A stretch of DNA of 21,543 nucleotides from Brevibacillus sp. GTDB lineage: Bacteria > Bacillota > Bacilli > Brevibacillales > Brevibacillaceae. Positions within the stretch are counted from its first letter, which is position 1; each line of letters starts with the position of its first letter. This document shows, one piece after another, positions 7,857 through 14,925 of this stretch. The stretch is from NCBI GenBank assembly GCA_029240815.1, contig JARDZO010000063.1, forward strand, positions 1 to 21,543, written 5' to 3'. The position numbers were made by a program, and so were the translations under genes. The notes under the pieces were generated by a model, which did no database searches, was not told the origin of the DNA, and saw only the letters and a list, made by a program, of their open reading frames with translations.

Positions 7857-9278
7857 CTATATCGCATGCATTTTGGCTTTTTGCAACTGCCGCAATGCGT
7901 AGCTCATCCTCTCGACCTCTCCTGAAGCAGCGCGGAAAAAGTCAATCCAGACGATCGAGTGGCTCCGTTTGAACACAAAGCTGTCTTTCTCCACAGGGAT
8001 TAGCTGGTAGGAGAGACCATCTACCTCCAGGTGCAGCTGCCCTTCCTTCTGGCAGATCGTAGCATTCAGCCATTCCTCCGACTCGAAGCGCCCAACGTAG
8101 TCACCTTGCTCTGCCTCTGTCAGCTCGATGCTTTTAATCGGATAAAGAGGAGCAGCGGCTTCCCGGAAAGCAATCGTGTTGAGTAATCCCATCACGAGCT
8201 CCCTCACCGAAACGCCATCGAGGTTGGTCAATACCACCCCTGTCAGCCCCGTTTCGGGTAGGGCAAATACGTGAGAGCTGATTCCTTTTAATGATCCGCC
8301 ATGCTCAATCATGAATCCATCAGGAAAGGCTGGAGCTACCATCAATCCATAGCCGTAGGAACGGTAGCCGTCACATCTGGCGTACGCTCCCTTCATTTGC
8401 TGTATGCTTTCAGGCGATAAGATGGTGGCTTGGCGCGATTCTTGCCCCGTGGAGTATACGTTTAGATACGTCAGCAGATCACGCACCGTCGATTTGAGAA
8501 ATCCGGCAGCGCGCATAGCGGGAGCATCGTGCCACAAGGGTGCCGCTATCACCTGGTCGACGCCGTCGATCTTTTTATTGGTGTACAGAACCGTCACGTC
8601 TTCCTGATCATCCAGATCCTGCACATCAAAGACGGTGCGGGACATTCCCAGTGGCTGCAAAATATGCTCGGTGACATACTCCTCATAGGCTTGTCCACTA
8701 ACCCGCTCGATGATCGCTCCCAACAATCCGTACGCATCGTTGTTGTAGCTAAACACCTCACCTGGCTCTCCCAGCGGCTGTCCATCAAAACCGGAGATGG
8801 CAGCCAGCACTTCTTCATACGTATCGAGATAAGGGAGCTTCTGCAATTCAAGCTCTGACTCCGTGCCGTGGATGGCAGGATCAATCTCCATACTGCGCTT
8901 CATGGCACCATCCAAAAATGGCAACGGAGGCATGCCCGGTGTGTGCGTCATGAAATGATGGATCGTCATCTTTTGTCTCCAAGCTTCGTCACCGATCGTA
9001 AGCTCTGGTAAGTACCTCACGACCGGATCGTGAACAGACAGTTTGCCAGCCTCTTGCAGCTGCATGATCGCCACACACGTAAACGATTTGGTCACAGAAG
9101 CGATGCCAAAAACAGTATCCATAGAGAGAGGGAGAGCTTGTTCTCTGTCCCGATGCCCAAAAGTCCGTTGATACAGCCATTCCCCATTGCGCATCACGCC
9201 TATAGCGGCACCTGGGACTTTGGCATTCCCTAGCAGTGTTTCTGCAAACGCCTCAAATGCTGGTATCCACTGGCTCAT
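7857..9278 (-). CDS. Serine hydrolase of the beta-lactamase/PBP-like S12 family (class C type)
   Basis: A 473-residue penicillin-binding-protein-fold hydrolase. The acylated serine is Ser61 in SVTK (61-64), the second motif is Tyr178-Asn-Asn in FSYNN, and the third is His326-Gly-Gly. This S12 group includes esterases, D-aminopeptidases and class C beta-lactamases. After the catalytic domain (about 5-360) there is a C-terminal beta-rich region of about 100 residues (YVGRFESEEW onward), as in D-aminopeptidase-like and PBP4*-like proteins. No signal peptide or lipobox is present, so the enzyme appears cytoplasmic, which argues against antibiotic defence. Its ATG overlaps the preceding stop as ATGA, so it is translationally coupled to the class-A-like hydrolase. 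Substrate is unresolved. Confidence 0.88.
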   Translation of the reverse strand: MSQWIPAFEAFAETLLGNAKVPGAAIGVMRNGEWLYQRTFGHRDREQALPLSMDTVFGIASVTKSFTCVAIMQLQEAGKLSVHDPVVRYLPELTIGDEAWRQKMTIHHFMTHTPGMPPLPFLDGAMKRSMEIDPAIHGTESELELQKLPYLDTYEEVLAAISGFDGQPLGEPGEVFSYNNDAYGLLGAIIERVSGQAYEEYVTEHILQPLGMSRTVFDVQDLDDQEDVTVLYTNKKIDGVDQVIAAPLWHDAPAMRAAGFLKSTVRDLLTYLNVYSTGQESRQATILSPESIQQMKGAYARCDGYRSYGYGLMVAPAFPDGFMIEHGGSLKGISSHVFALPETGLTGVVLTNLDGVSVRELVMGLLNTIAFREAAAPLYPIKSIELTEAEQGDYVGRFESEEWLNATICQKEGQLHLEVDGLSYQLIPVEKDSFVFKRSHSIVWIDFFRAASGEVERMSYALRQLQKAKMHAI

Positions 9279-10174
9279 TTCTCTTTGCTCCCCATCGCTT
9301 CGTCATAGATCGCTTTGGCGACGCGGGCAATCGTCAGCTCGGCTGCCTGCTTGTCTTTGATGCCACGAGACAGCACCGTGATCGCGATCGCCCCTTTATT
9401 CTCTGGCAAATAAATGATACCGGCGTCGTTGACCACTTCGTTTACCGTTCCTGTCTTGTGCGCCACTTTTGTCCCAGGGGGCAACAAGTACGGCAACCGG
9501 CTGTTGTAGTGCTGACGGTGCATGATGTCGAGCATGATGTCGCAGGAAGCCGGCGTAAGTATTTCCTTTTTGGCGATCATGACCAGCAGGCGATTCAGAT
9601 CTGCTGGAGTCGCTACATTGTTATCCAATGTCGGCAAAGAGACATCCAGCAAAATTTCGTAATCCTCTGTCTCTTCACGACGTTCGTACTCCGCGAAACC
9701 CGCTGGGGATGGCTCTAGATCCTCCATTCCGACACAATGATTGAGCAGCTGCCAGCACGTATGGCGCAGATGGATATCCTCCAGCCCCAGCTCGCGCATA
9801 TGTGCATTCACATTTTCCAGCCCAACCAGATTGAGAATGAGGTCAGTCGCATAGTTATCGCTGACAATTGTCATTAACGTCGCCAGATCCTTGACCGTCA
9901 AGGCTGCACCGGCGTCCAGCTCCTGCAAGATTCCGGAACCGGGAACGCGCTCGTCCCATTTGAGCGGCACGCGCTGATCGAGCCTGATTTTTCCTTCTTC
10001 GACATCTCGCATGAGCGTGACCAGAATCGGAATCTTGAACGCACTCGCGAGCTGGAACAGCTGGTCATCGAGATGTCCAGCCTTCTCACCTGTCTCCAAA
10101 TGAGCAGCTGCTACCCCAAACACTCCTGGTGCTTCGATCAATGCTTCATGGATCACTTGCTGCCATGTACCCAT
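9275..10174 (-). CDS. Class A beta-lactamase-like serine hydrolase
   Basis: A 299-residue protein with the class A layout: Ser44 in SAFK (44-47), SDN at 105-107, and HKTG with Lys240. The Glu of the omega loop that activates water in true class A enzymes is not obvious in the stretch before LDNNVATP, so deacylation or activity may differ. There is no signal peptide, which places it in the cytoplasm rather than where beta-lactams act. The start at 10174 was chosen because GGAGGG lies 6 nt before it; the ATG at 10180 touches that site. It follows the oligopeptide-binding gene by 78 nt, across a terminator, and overlaps the next hydrolase by 4 nt. Probably acts on peptides or cell-wall fragments. 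Confidence 0.85.
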   Translation of the reverse strand: MGTWQQVIHEALIEAPGVFGVAAAHLETGEKAGHLDDQLFQLASAFKIPILVTLMRDVEEGKIRLDQRVPLKWDERVPGSGILQELDAGAALTVKDLATLMTIVSDNYATDLILNLVGLENVNAHMRELGLEDIHLRHTCWQLLNHCVGMEDLEPSPAGFAEYERREETEDYEILLDVSLPTLDNNVATPADLNRLLVMIAKKEILTPASCDIMLDIMHRQHYNSRLPYLLPPGTKVAHKTGTVNEVVNDAGIIYLPENKGAIAITVLSRGIKDKQAAELTIARVAKAIYDEAMGSKEK

Positions 10175-10208
10175 TATCATCCCTCCAACCTAATGGTGAA
10201 TCTCTTAT

Positions 10209-10238
10209 GAAAAGGCCAACACTCGGTAAGTGTCGGCC
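10209..10238 (-). terminator. Terminator after the oligopeptide-binding gene
   Basis: A 10-bp stem with one G-T pair (10214-10223 with 10229-10238, 5-nt loop) is followed in the minus direction by only TTTT. It lies 14 nt after the oppA-like stop and 35 nt before the next start, so it probably lowers rather than abolishes expression of the two hydrolases. Confidence 0.75.
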
Positions 10239-10252
10239 AATCCTTCCTCGCG

Positions 10253-11881
10253 CTATGGCTCCATGTAGCCCCATTTGAAGTCGATGTAACCCAATGGATC
10301 TACTGTGATGCCTTTCAGCTTGTTGCTTTGCACCCAGGAGTTGACGCTGCTGTAAATACCGGTGACGGGCATTTCATCCATCAAAATGCTCTCCGCTTCT
10401 ACCAAGTACTGATTGCGCTTGCTCTCATCCGGCTCTGCGTACGCTTTTTGTACCAGCTCCACGTACTTTTCATTGTGCCAGAGGGTAGAGTTGTTGGAGC
10501 TGTTCTTTTCCATCAGCAATTCGAGGAAGTTCACGGAATCGTTGTAGTCGCCAGTCCAGCCGGATCGGGAAATCATGTATTTTCCATGCTCCTGATCATC
10601 GAACATGACTTTCAATTCCTTGTTGGTCAGCTTCACATCTACGCCTAGCACTTTCTTCCATTGAGCTTGCAGCGCCTCGGCAATCTTTTTGTTCAAGTCC
10701 GATGTGTTGTACAGATAAGTAATTTCAGGCAGTTGGGAAATTCCCAATTCTTTCATCCCTTCTGCCAATAACTGTTTCGCCGTTTCCGTGTCATTATCCT
10801 TGAAGTAGCCATCCGATTTTAGCGAAGCCGAGAGAGGAACGAAGCCCATCAATGGTGTCTGACCAGCCTGACCGATGTTGTCTGCGATATCCTTGCGATT
10901 GACCGCATAGGAAAACGCCTTGCGGATCTTTGCATTCGTGAACGGCGGTTTTTCCGTCTGGAACAAGAGGTAGTAGTTGGTCGCACGTGCCATCGCTTCC
11001 AGCTTGCCTTCGTCTTTCAGCGGGCCTATGGCATCTGCCGGCAAAGCGCTGATCGGACCCCCTGCCCAATCCAGGTCGCCGTTGTTGAACATCTCGAGCT
11101 CGGTATTGGTATCCTCGATCATGGAGAAGTCGATCTTGTCCAGCTTGACGACATCTTTTTCCCAGTACTGGTCATTCTTTACCAGCTCGATCTTGTTTTT
11201 ATGCTCCCAGTTGGCGAGCTTGAAAGGACCGTTGGTGACAATAGTCTCTGGCTTTTTCGCCCAGTCGCCGTTTCCTTCGACTACCTTTTGATTGACCGGA
11301 TAGTAGAAGGTCGCCAAAGTCAGGAAGTACGGAGTCGGATTCTCCAGCGTGACCTCCAGCGTCTTCTCATCTACAACCTTGATGCCCACGTCCTGTGCCG
11401 TTGCTTTCCCCTGGAAAAAGGCACGTGCATTTTTGATCGGATAGTATTTATAAGCAGAGCCGCTGGCAGTCTTTGGGTCGAGCACGCGCATCCAGGCAAA
11501 AGCAAAATCTTTTGCCGTTACAGGATCGCCGTTGCTCCACTTCGTATCACGCAGCGTAAAGGTGTACACCTTTTTGTCATCCGAAACCTTGATGTCGGAT
11601 GCGACAGAATTTACCGGCATGCCATCCTTGTCCAAGCGCACCAAGGAATCGTACAGCGAACGAATAAAGGCACCGGAGATCACGTCGTTAGACATGCCTG
11701 AATCCAGGGTTTCGGGTTCAGCCGCATTGATGCGCAAAATTTGCGGTGCAGCCTGTGTTTGTTCCGTTTGTGGAGAGCCGGATTGGGATGGTTGGGACGG
11801 GCTGGCGGTGTTGTTGCTACAGCCTGCAAACAGTCCTGTCAGCAGAACGAGCACACTCATGATGGCAACAGATCGTTTCAT
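10253..11881 (-). CDS. Oligopeptide ABC transporter substrate-binding lipoprotein (OppA/DppE type, SBP family 5)
   Basis: A 542-residue extracellular peptide-binding protein tethered to the membrane. A signal peptide ends in LFAGC, giving lipidated Cys21, followed by a Ser/Gln/Pro-rich linker. The mature protein shows family 5 features: AEPETLDSG near the start of the fold, LYDSLVRLDKDG, the FTLRDTKWSNGDPVTAKDFAFAW segment, and PPFTNAKIRKAFSYAVNRK. TAGGAGGG lies just before the ATG at 11881, which also begins a normal signal peptide; the frame extends eight codons further without a site. No permease or ATPase genes accompany it, so it must use a transporter encoded elsewhere. The next genes are two cytoplasmic serine hydrolases, which suggests imported peptides are processed there. 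Confidence 0.95.
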   Translation of the reverse strand: MKRSVAIMSVLVLLTGLFAGCSNNTASPSQPSQSGSPQTEQTQAAPQILRINAAEPETLDSGMSNDVISGAFIRSLYDSLVRLDKDGMPVNSVASDIKVSDDKKVYTFTLRDTKWSNGDPVTAKDFAFAWMRVLDPKTASGSAYKYYPIKNARAFFQGKATAQDVGIKVVDEKTLEVTLENPTPYFLTLATFYYPVNQKVVEGNGDWAKKPETIVTNGPFKLANWEHKNKIELVKNDQYWEKDVVKLDKIDFSMIEDTNTELEMFNNGDLDWAGGPISALPADAIGPLKDEGKLEAMARATNYYLLFQTEKPPFTNAKIRKAFSYAVNRKDIADNIGQAGQTPLMGFVPLSASLKSDGYFKDNDTETAKQLLAEGMKELGISQLPEITYLYNTSDLNKKIAEALQAQWKKVLGVDVKLTNKELKVMFDDQEHGKYMISRSGWTGDYNDSVNFLELLMEKNSSNNSTLWHNEKYVELVQKAYAEPDESKRNQYLVEAESILMDEMPVTGIYSSVNSWVQSNKLKGITVDPLGYIDFKWGYMEP

Positions 11882-11919
11882 GATTTCCCTCCTAGAATCT
11901 TTCAATAGCTGATGGTTAA

Positions 11920-11934
11920 AATATTCTGCATATT
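11920..11934. promoter_or_regulatory. CodY-box-like site before the oligopeptide-binding gene
   Basis: Read on the minus strand, AATATGCAGAATATT matches 12 of 15 positions of the CodY consensus AATTTTCWGAAAATT, with the palindrome centre intact. It lies 39-53 nt before the start codon. CodY represses many peptide importers in Firmicutes, so a functional site is plausible. The promoter itself is not clear. The rest of 11935-12038 holds a small hairpin (TATTCA at 11974-11979 with TGAATA at 11984-11989) enclosed by GACCG/CGGTC, of unknown role. Confidence 0.45.
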
Positions 11935-12038
11935 CCGTGCCATCTGAAATCTGCCGTTATTTCACGACCGCACTATTCATCCTTGAATACTATTTGACCG
12001 GTCCCCGCTGTCTCCTATTTTTTTCGTGTTTATTCGAC

Positions 12039-12098
12039 ACAAAAGAGAGGTATTCGCGAGTGAATAATAAAATTCACCGGCGAATACCTCTCTTTTGT
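12039..12098. terminator. Long perfect hairpin terminator downstream of the DUF2325 gene
   Basis: Nineteen consecutive bases (12039-12057) pair perfectly with 12080-12098, and TGAAT (12061-12065) pairs with ATTCA (12072-12076) inside the loop. CTCTCTTTTGT ends the arm in either direction, so it is pyrimidine rich on both strands. It lies 24 nt beyond the DUF2325 stop and insulates the oppA-like gene from upstream reading. Confidence 0.7.
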
Positions 12099-12121
12099 TT
12101 GTTCCCGCATCTCTTTCCACA

Positions 12122-12403
12122 CTAGCTGATGACTGGCTCATATAGGTCGACCGCGTCACAGGAGCGTCTGCAAAAGACGATTGGCACTTGTCTTTGCTTG
12201 GCGAGCTTCTTGATATTTTTGCAGAGATTGTGATTGACAAAGTTGATAAATACCAGAATCAGCTCCGTGTCTGACGGGATCATTGTTTTGACATCCGATT
12301 TTTTTCTACCTGATACGTGATAGACGTGACGAAATCCCTTCTCCTGGAGCTTGTTCTCGATTGCCCCCACTCGATCTCCACCAATTACCAGAACGCCTGC
12401 CAT
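12122..12403 (-). CDS. DUF2325 domain-containing small protein
   Basis: A 93-residue protein that is almost entirely a DUF2325 domain: the opening VLVIGGDRVGAIENKL looks like a nucleotide-binding-type strand-turn-helix, then HVSGRKKSD, then strands LILVFINFVNHN and VPIVFCRRSCDAVDLY. It has two cysteines (one in CRRSC with its neighbour) and no signal peptide. Its biochemical role is unknown. GAGGAGG lies 8 nt before the ATG. It follows yezD by 35 nt and shares its promoter, so the two are one transcript ending in the long hairpin at 12039-12098. Confidence 0.85.
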   Translation of the reverse strand: MAGVLVIGGDRVGAIENKLQEKGFRHVYHVSGRKKSDVKTMIPSDTELILVFINFVNHNLCKNIKKLAKQRQVPIVFCRRSCDAVDLYEPVIS

Positions 12404-12438
12404 TTTTGATCCTCCTCTCTTTTCATTGCCTCGTCTTT

Positions 12439-12633
12439 TTACTTGCTAGCACGAACAGAAACGTTTTTGTTCTCCATTTTTTCTGCAGGGAGTCGATACT
12501 TCTCCGTCCGCTCAATCTGAACCACCTGCGAATCGTGAACCACGATGTGAATGGAGCCGTACTCCAAATCTTCCAGCGCCTTCTCGATCCGCTCCTTTAG
12601 CCGATCATCCAACGCTTCCCGTTTCTTTGCCAT
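12439..12633 (-). CDS. yezD: YezD family small protein (DUF2292)
   Basis: A 64-residue charged protein whose core RIEKALEDLEYGSIHIVVHDSQVVQIERTEKYR is the YezD/DUF2292 domain, a small alpha/beta unit, given here in part by residues 15-47. No function has been established that I can rely on; relatives often sit near sulfur-assimilation genes, but none are seen here. GAGGAGG lies about 7 nt before the ATG. It is the first gene of a two-gene operon with DUF2325. The Lys/Arg-rich start and end suggest a cytoplasmic, possibly nucleic-acid- or protein-binding role; this is only a guess. Confidence 0.85.
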   Translation of the reverse strand: MAKKREALDDRLKERIEKALEDLEYGSIHIVVHDSQVVQIERTEKYRLPAEKMENKNVSVRASK

Positions 12634-12708
12634 CTGGTTCCCTCCTCACTTTTGAGAGCGCCTGTAATTTATATTATTCCTACCGTTTTACTATGTTTTA
12701 TGCTCTAA

Positions 12709-12737
12709 ATAATACCTCCACAAACCCATTTTGTCAA
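12709..12737 (-). promoter_or_regulatory. Sigma-A promoter of the yezD operon
   Basis: TTGACA and TATTAT on the minus strand are 17 bp apart: 6 of 6 and 5 of 6 consensus matches. The start point would be near 12701, leaving a leader of about 70 nt that is A+T rich (an imperfect A+T palindrome near 12665-12682). The rest of 12634-12783 shows no coding region. Confidence 0.85.
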
Positions 12738-12783
12738 CGAATTCCATCGGGTTTCTGGAGGGGAAATGCCCTCTTCTATCTTT

Positions 12784-13428
12784 TCATGGACAGCTATGTT
12801 GCTTGTACAACCCGTATCGAATCATATCGCAATATCTTGTGATGTCTTCATGAAATAAGGTCAATTGCTCCAATCCTTTATCCTGGGCTTGATCATTGTC
12901 CCGTACGTATTTTTGGGTCACGGCCTCGATGGCGGCGAGTATGAAGGATAGCGATTGTTTTACGTCTACCTGCTCTCGCATCATCGAAAGATCAATTCCA
13001 TCCAAAAACAAGGAAAAATAGCGCCGGTTGAATTCTGCCTCCCTCTCCTTTACTTCATCCCGACACACGGATGGAAAATCGATAAAGGCCGAAATCGCCA
13101 TCTGATACATGTACGGTTGCTCCACAAATAAATCCAGCTTTACCTTCTGGATTTGAACAAGACGCTCCAGCAGATCCTGGGATAGCTCGCTCAAGTGGCT
13201 GTGGAGGTAGGTGAAAAAGGAGTCGATACACGCGTCTACAACAGCTAAAAACAGCGTCTTTTTATTGGAGAAATAGTGGAACAACATCCCTTTGGAAACA
13301 CCGGCACTTTGGACGATTTGATTCGTAGACCCGGCTTCATATCCCTTTTCCGCAAACTCAAGGAGAGCGGCCTCCAGCAATTTTCTTTTATTCGGCTCCA
13401 TCTGTTCGTCTTGCCAGATCGTTATCAT
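12784..13428 (-). CDS. TetR family repressor
   Basis: A 214-residue regulator. The N-terminal helix-turn-helix is clear: KRKLLEAALLEFAEKGYEAGST, then NQIVQSAGVSKGMLFHYFSNKKTLF, the TetR recognition signature (given as two parts of one domain, residues about 13-60). The remaining all-helical part is the ligand and dimer domain. The start at 13428 has AAGGTGAT just upstream; a frame extension of 12 codons and an internal ATG at 13401 have weaker sites. It diverges from the DoxX-like gene across 135 bp carrying two near-identical palindromes, so it very likely represses itself and that gene. The inducer is unknown. Confidence 0.92.
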   Translation of the reverse strand: MITIWQDEQMEPNKRKLLEAALLEFAEKGYEAGSTNQIVQSAGVSKGMLFHYFSNKKTLFLAVVDACIDSFFTYLHSHLSELSQDLLERLVQIQKVKLDLFVEQPYMYQMAISAFIDFPSVCRDEVKEREAEFNRRYFSLFLDGIDLSMMREQVDVKQSLSFILAAIEAVTQKYVRDNDQAQDKGLEQLTLFHEDITRYCDMIRYGLYKQHSCP

Positions 13429-13466
13429 GCCATCACCTTTTTTCGATTGCTGTCTTCCTCTCATTC

Positions 13467-13495
13467 ATCTTATCGCATCTTGACCAGGTGGTCAA
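13467..13495 (-). promoter_or_regulatory. Promoter of the TetR gene, overlapped by operator O1
   Basis: On the minus strand TTGACC (13490-13495) and TAAGAT (13467-13472) are 17 bp apart. Its -35 lies inside the palindrome O1, so binding there would block transcription and give autorepression. Confidence 0.65.
13480..13495. promoter_or_regulatory. TetR operator O1
   Basis: TTGACCA-GG-TGGTCAA is a palindrome with 7-bp arms. It covers the -35 elements of both divergent promoters. Confidence 0.8.
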
Positions 13496-13509
13496 AACCC
13501 ATGTATGCT
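13480..13509 (+). promoter_or_regulatory. Promoter of the DoxX-like gene
   Basis: TTGACC (13480-13485) and TATGCT (13504-13509) are 18 bp apart on the plus strand. The -35 is inside O1, and the expected start point is at the edge of O2. Confidence 0.6.
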
Positions 13510-13513
13510 ATCA

Positions 13514-13529
13514 TTGACCACCTGGTCAG
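13514..13529. promoter_or_regulatory. TetR operator O2
   Basis: TTGACCA-CC-TGGTCAG repeats the arms of O1 with a swapped centre and one changed end base. Its centre is 34 bp from that of O1, about three helical turns, and it covers the start region of the DoxX-like gene. Confidence 0.8.
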
Positions 13530-13563
13530 AGCCTTACTCTTTTTTAAAAGGAGGAACTCGTCT

Positions 13564-13971
13564 GTGAAAAAAAGGATACCAGCATTCGCTCGCGTTTTAT
13601 TGGGACTCATTTTGCTTGGCGCCGGCCTGAACGGCTGCTTAGTCATTTTCGGCTACCCGCCCTTATTTCCTACAAGCCCAGCAGCCATGATGCTTTTGCA
13701 AGGCTATCTGTTGGTACTGGTCAAGTCTACAGAAGTCATTTGCGCGCTGCTCCTCTTGGCCAATCGATGGGTTCCGCTCACGTTGACCATCGTCGCTCCT
13801 ATCTCTGTCAACATTTTGGCTTTTCACTTGTTTGTAGACCGTGATTTGTTACCACTGGGTCTTCTTGTGGCGGGTCTGGTCGTTCTTCTGTTTTGGGCCT
13901 ATCGCCGGTATTTTCTCGGATTGCTCGCTCCCTCGGCTCGCATTGCCCCAGAGAAAAGCATCCGTTCCTGA
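13564..13971 (+). CDS. DoxX-like four-helix membrane protein
   Basis: A 135-residue integral membrane protein with four hydrophobic segments: about 6-28, 42-64, 68-90 and 97-117, and a basic C-terminus. The pattern, including a NILAFHLFVDRD loop before the last helix, fits the DoxX/DoxD-like family, whose members often work with thiol or redox enzymes. The GTG start at 13564 follows AAAGGAGG by nine nt; the frame is open far upstream but that part runs antisense to the TetR gene and has no site. It is the only complete plus-strand gene here, controlled through O1/O2 by the TetR protein, and ends at a terminator shared with the iclR gene. Confidence 0.85.
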   Translation: MKKRIPAFARVLLGLILLGAGLNGCLVIFGYPPLFPTSPAAMMLLQGYLLVLVKSTEVICALLLLANRWVPLTLTIVAPISVNILAFHLFVDRDLLPLGLLVAGLVVLLFWAYRRYFLGLLAPSARIAPEKSIRS

Positions 13972-13983
13972 ACCTTGGACAGC

Positions 13984-14019
13984 AAAAAGCTGCCGTTCCT
14001 AAAGGAGCAGCAGCTTTTT
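13984..14019. terminator. Bidirectional terminator between the DoxX-like and IclR genes
   Basis: AAAAAGCTGC (13984-13993) pairs with GCAGCTTTTT (14010-14019), with a small TCCT/AGGA pairing inside. It has A-run and T-run on the proper sides for both converging genes. Confidence 0.88.
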
Positions 14020-14042
14020 ATTCGGAATGGACTTTCTTTGTC

Positions 14043-14819
14043 TTACTTGGAATAACCGGACAGCGCATTTGCAGCCTCACGTACGGCCGGAATGATTTTC
14101 GTATCAATCGTACTCTCGTTGATCATGCTCGTCGGCGAGGCAATATTGACTGCTGCCATAATAACTCCATCCCGGTCAAAAATAGGGAATGCCACCGAAT
14201 AAATGCCGATCTCAAATTCCTCATTGCTGACGGCATACCCGTTGCGGCGTATCTCATCCAGCTGCGCGTTCAATTCTTTTATCATGGTTTTCGTCTGCGT
14301 AGTAAACGATTGCAATTGAATCGTCTCCAACATAGCGGCACGCTTTTCCTCCGACAAAAACGCCAATAGCACTTTTCCCATCGATGTGGCGTGAGCTGGC
14401 AGTCGCGAACCGATCATGACATTGAGCGTGGAAAAACTGGTAGAGGTAGCTGCACGAGCGATATAGACGACTTCGGTTCCATCCAAAATCCCAATATGAG
14501 CGGAAGCCCCTGTCTGATCCCGTAATTTCTCCAAGTACGGTCTTGCCAATTCCGGAAGATGCATGGTGTTCAAGAAAGCAAAACCCAACTCCATGACCTT
14601 GGGTGTCAGCTGATAGCGCTTGGTCGTCTCATCCTGAAAGAGGTAGCCCAAATGCTGAAGGGTATAGAGAAATCTGAATGGAACGGTTCGGCTTACCCCC
14701 ATTTTGGCGGCGATTTCTGCCAAACTCAGCGTGGAATGAGAAGCGTCGAACATTTTTAAAATATCCAATCCCCTGATCAGGGAATTAGAGAGATACCGAT
14801 CTTTCTCCGTTTTCGGCAT
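14043..14819 (-). CDS. IclR family transcriptional regulator
   Basis: A 258-residue regulator with an N-terminal winged helix (about 12-75; LSLAEIAAKMGVSRTVPFRFL holds the recognition helix) and a GAF-like effector domain (about 85-250) with the family's THIGILDG-like strand (AHIGILDGTEVVYIA), LPAHATSMGKVLLAFL and the closing FPIFDRDGVIMAAVNIASP segment. IclR proteins control uptake and breakdown of carboxylates and aromatics. It is the last gene of a minus-strand block of importer and enzymes, 106 nt after the aspartate-dehydrogenase-like gene, with its own promoter. AAAGGAG lies 12 nt before the ATG. It is the natural candidate to bind the repeated motif at 17191-17215 and 21147-21171; this is inference. 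Confidence 0.95.
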   Translation of the reverse strand: MPKTEKDRYLSNSLIRGLDILKMFDASHSTLSLAEIAAKMGVSRTVPFRFLYTLQHLGYLFQDETTKRYQLTPKVMELGFAFLNTMHLPELARPYLEKLRDQTGASAHIGILDGTEVVYIARAATSTSFSTLNVMIGSRLPAHATSMGKVLLAFLSEEKRAAMLETIQLQSFTTQTKTMIKELNAQLDEIRRNGYAVSNEEFEIGIYSVAFPIFDRDGVIMAAVNIASPTSMINESTIDTKIIPAVREAANALSGYSK

Positions 14820-14872
14820 GAGCGCTTGTTACTCCTTTCACTAAGGGACATGCAATTGGTACCTTTTCACCT

Positions 14873-14901
14873 ATTGTAGTCGTCACACGTCAACGTAACA
14901 A
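14873..14901 (-). promoter_or_regulatory. Promoter candidate for the iclR gene
   Basis: TTGTTA and TACAAT on the minus strand are 17 bp apart (4 of 6 and 5 of 6 matches), about 54 nt before the ATG. The spacer contains an imperfect ACGT-rich palindrome. The 25-bp motif found at the two other promoters of the cluster is absent. Confidence 0.55.
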
Positions 14902-14925
14902 GTGCGAACCGTGGGAATCCTCTGG

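Noticed and set aside
7857..10174. Antibiotic-resistance beta-lactamases
   Set aside because: Neither protein has a signal peptide or lipobox, so they would not meet beta-lactams outside the membrane.
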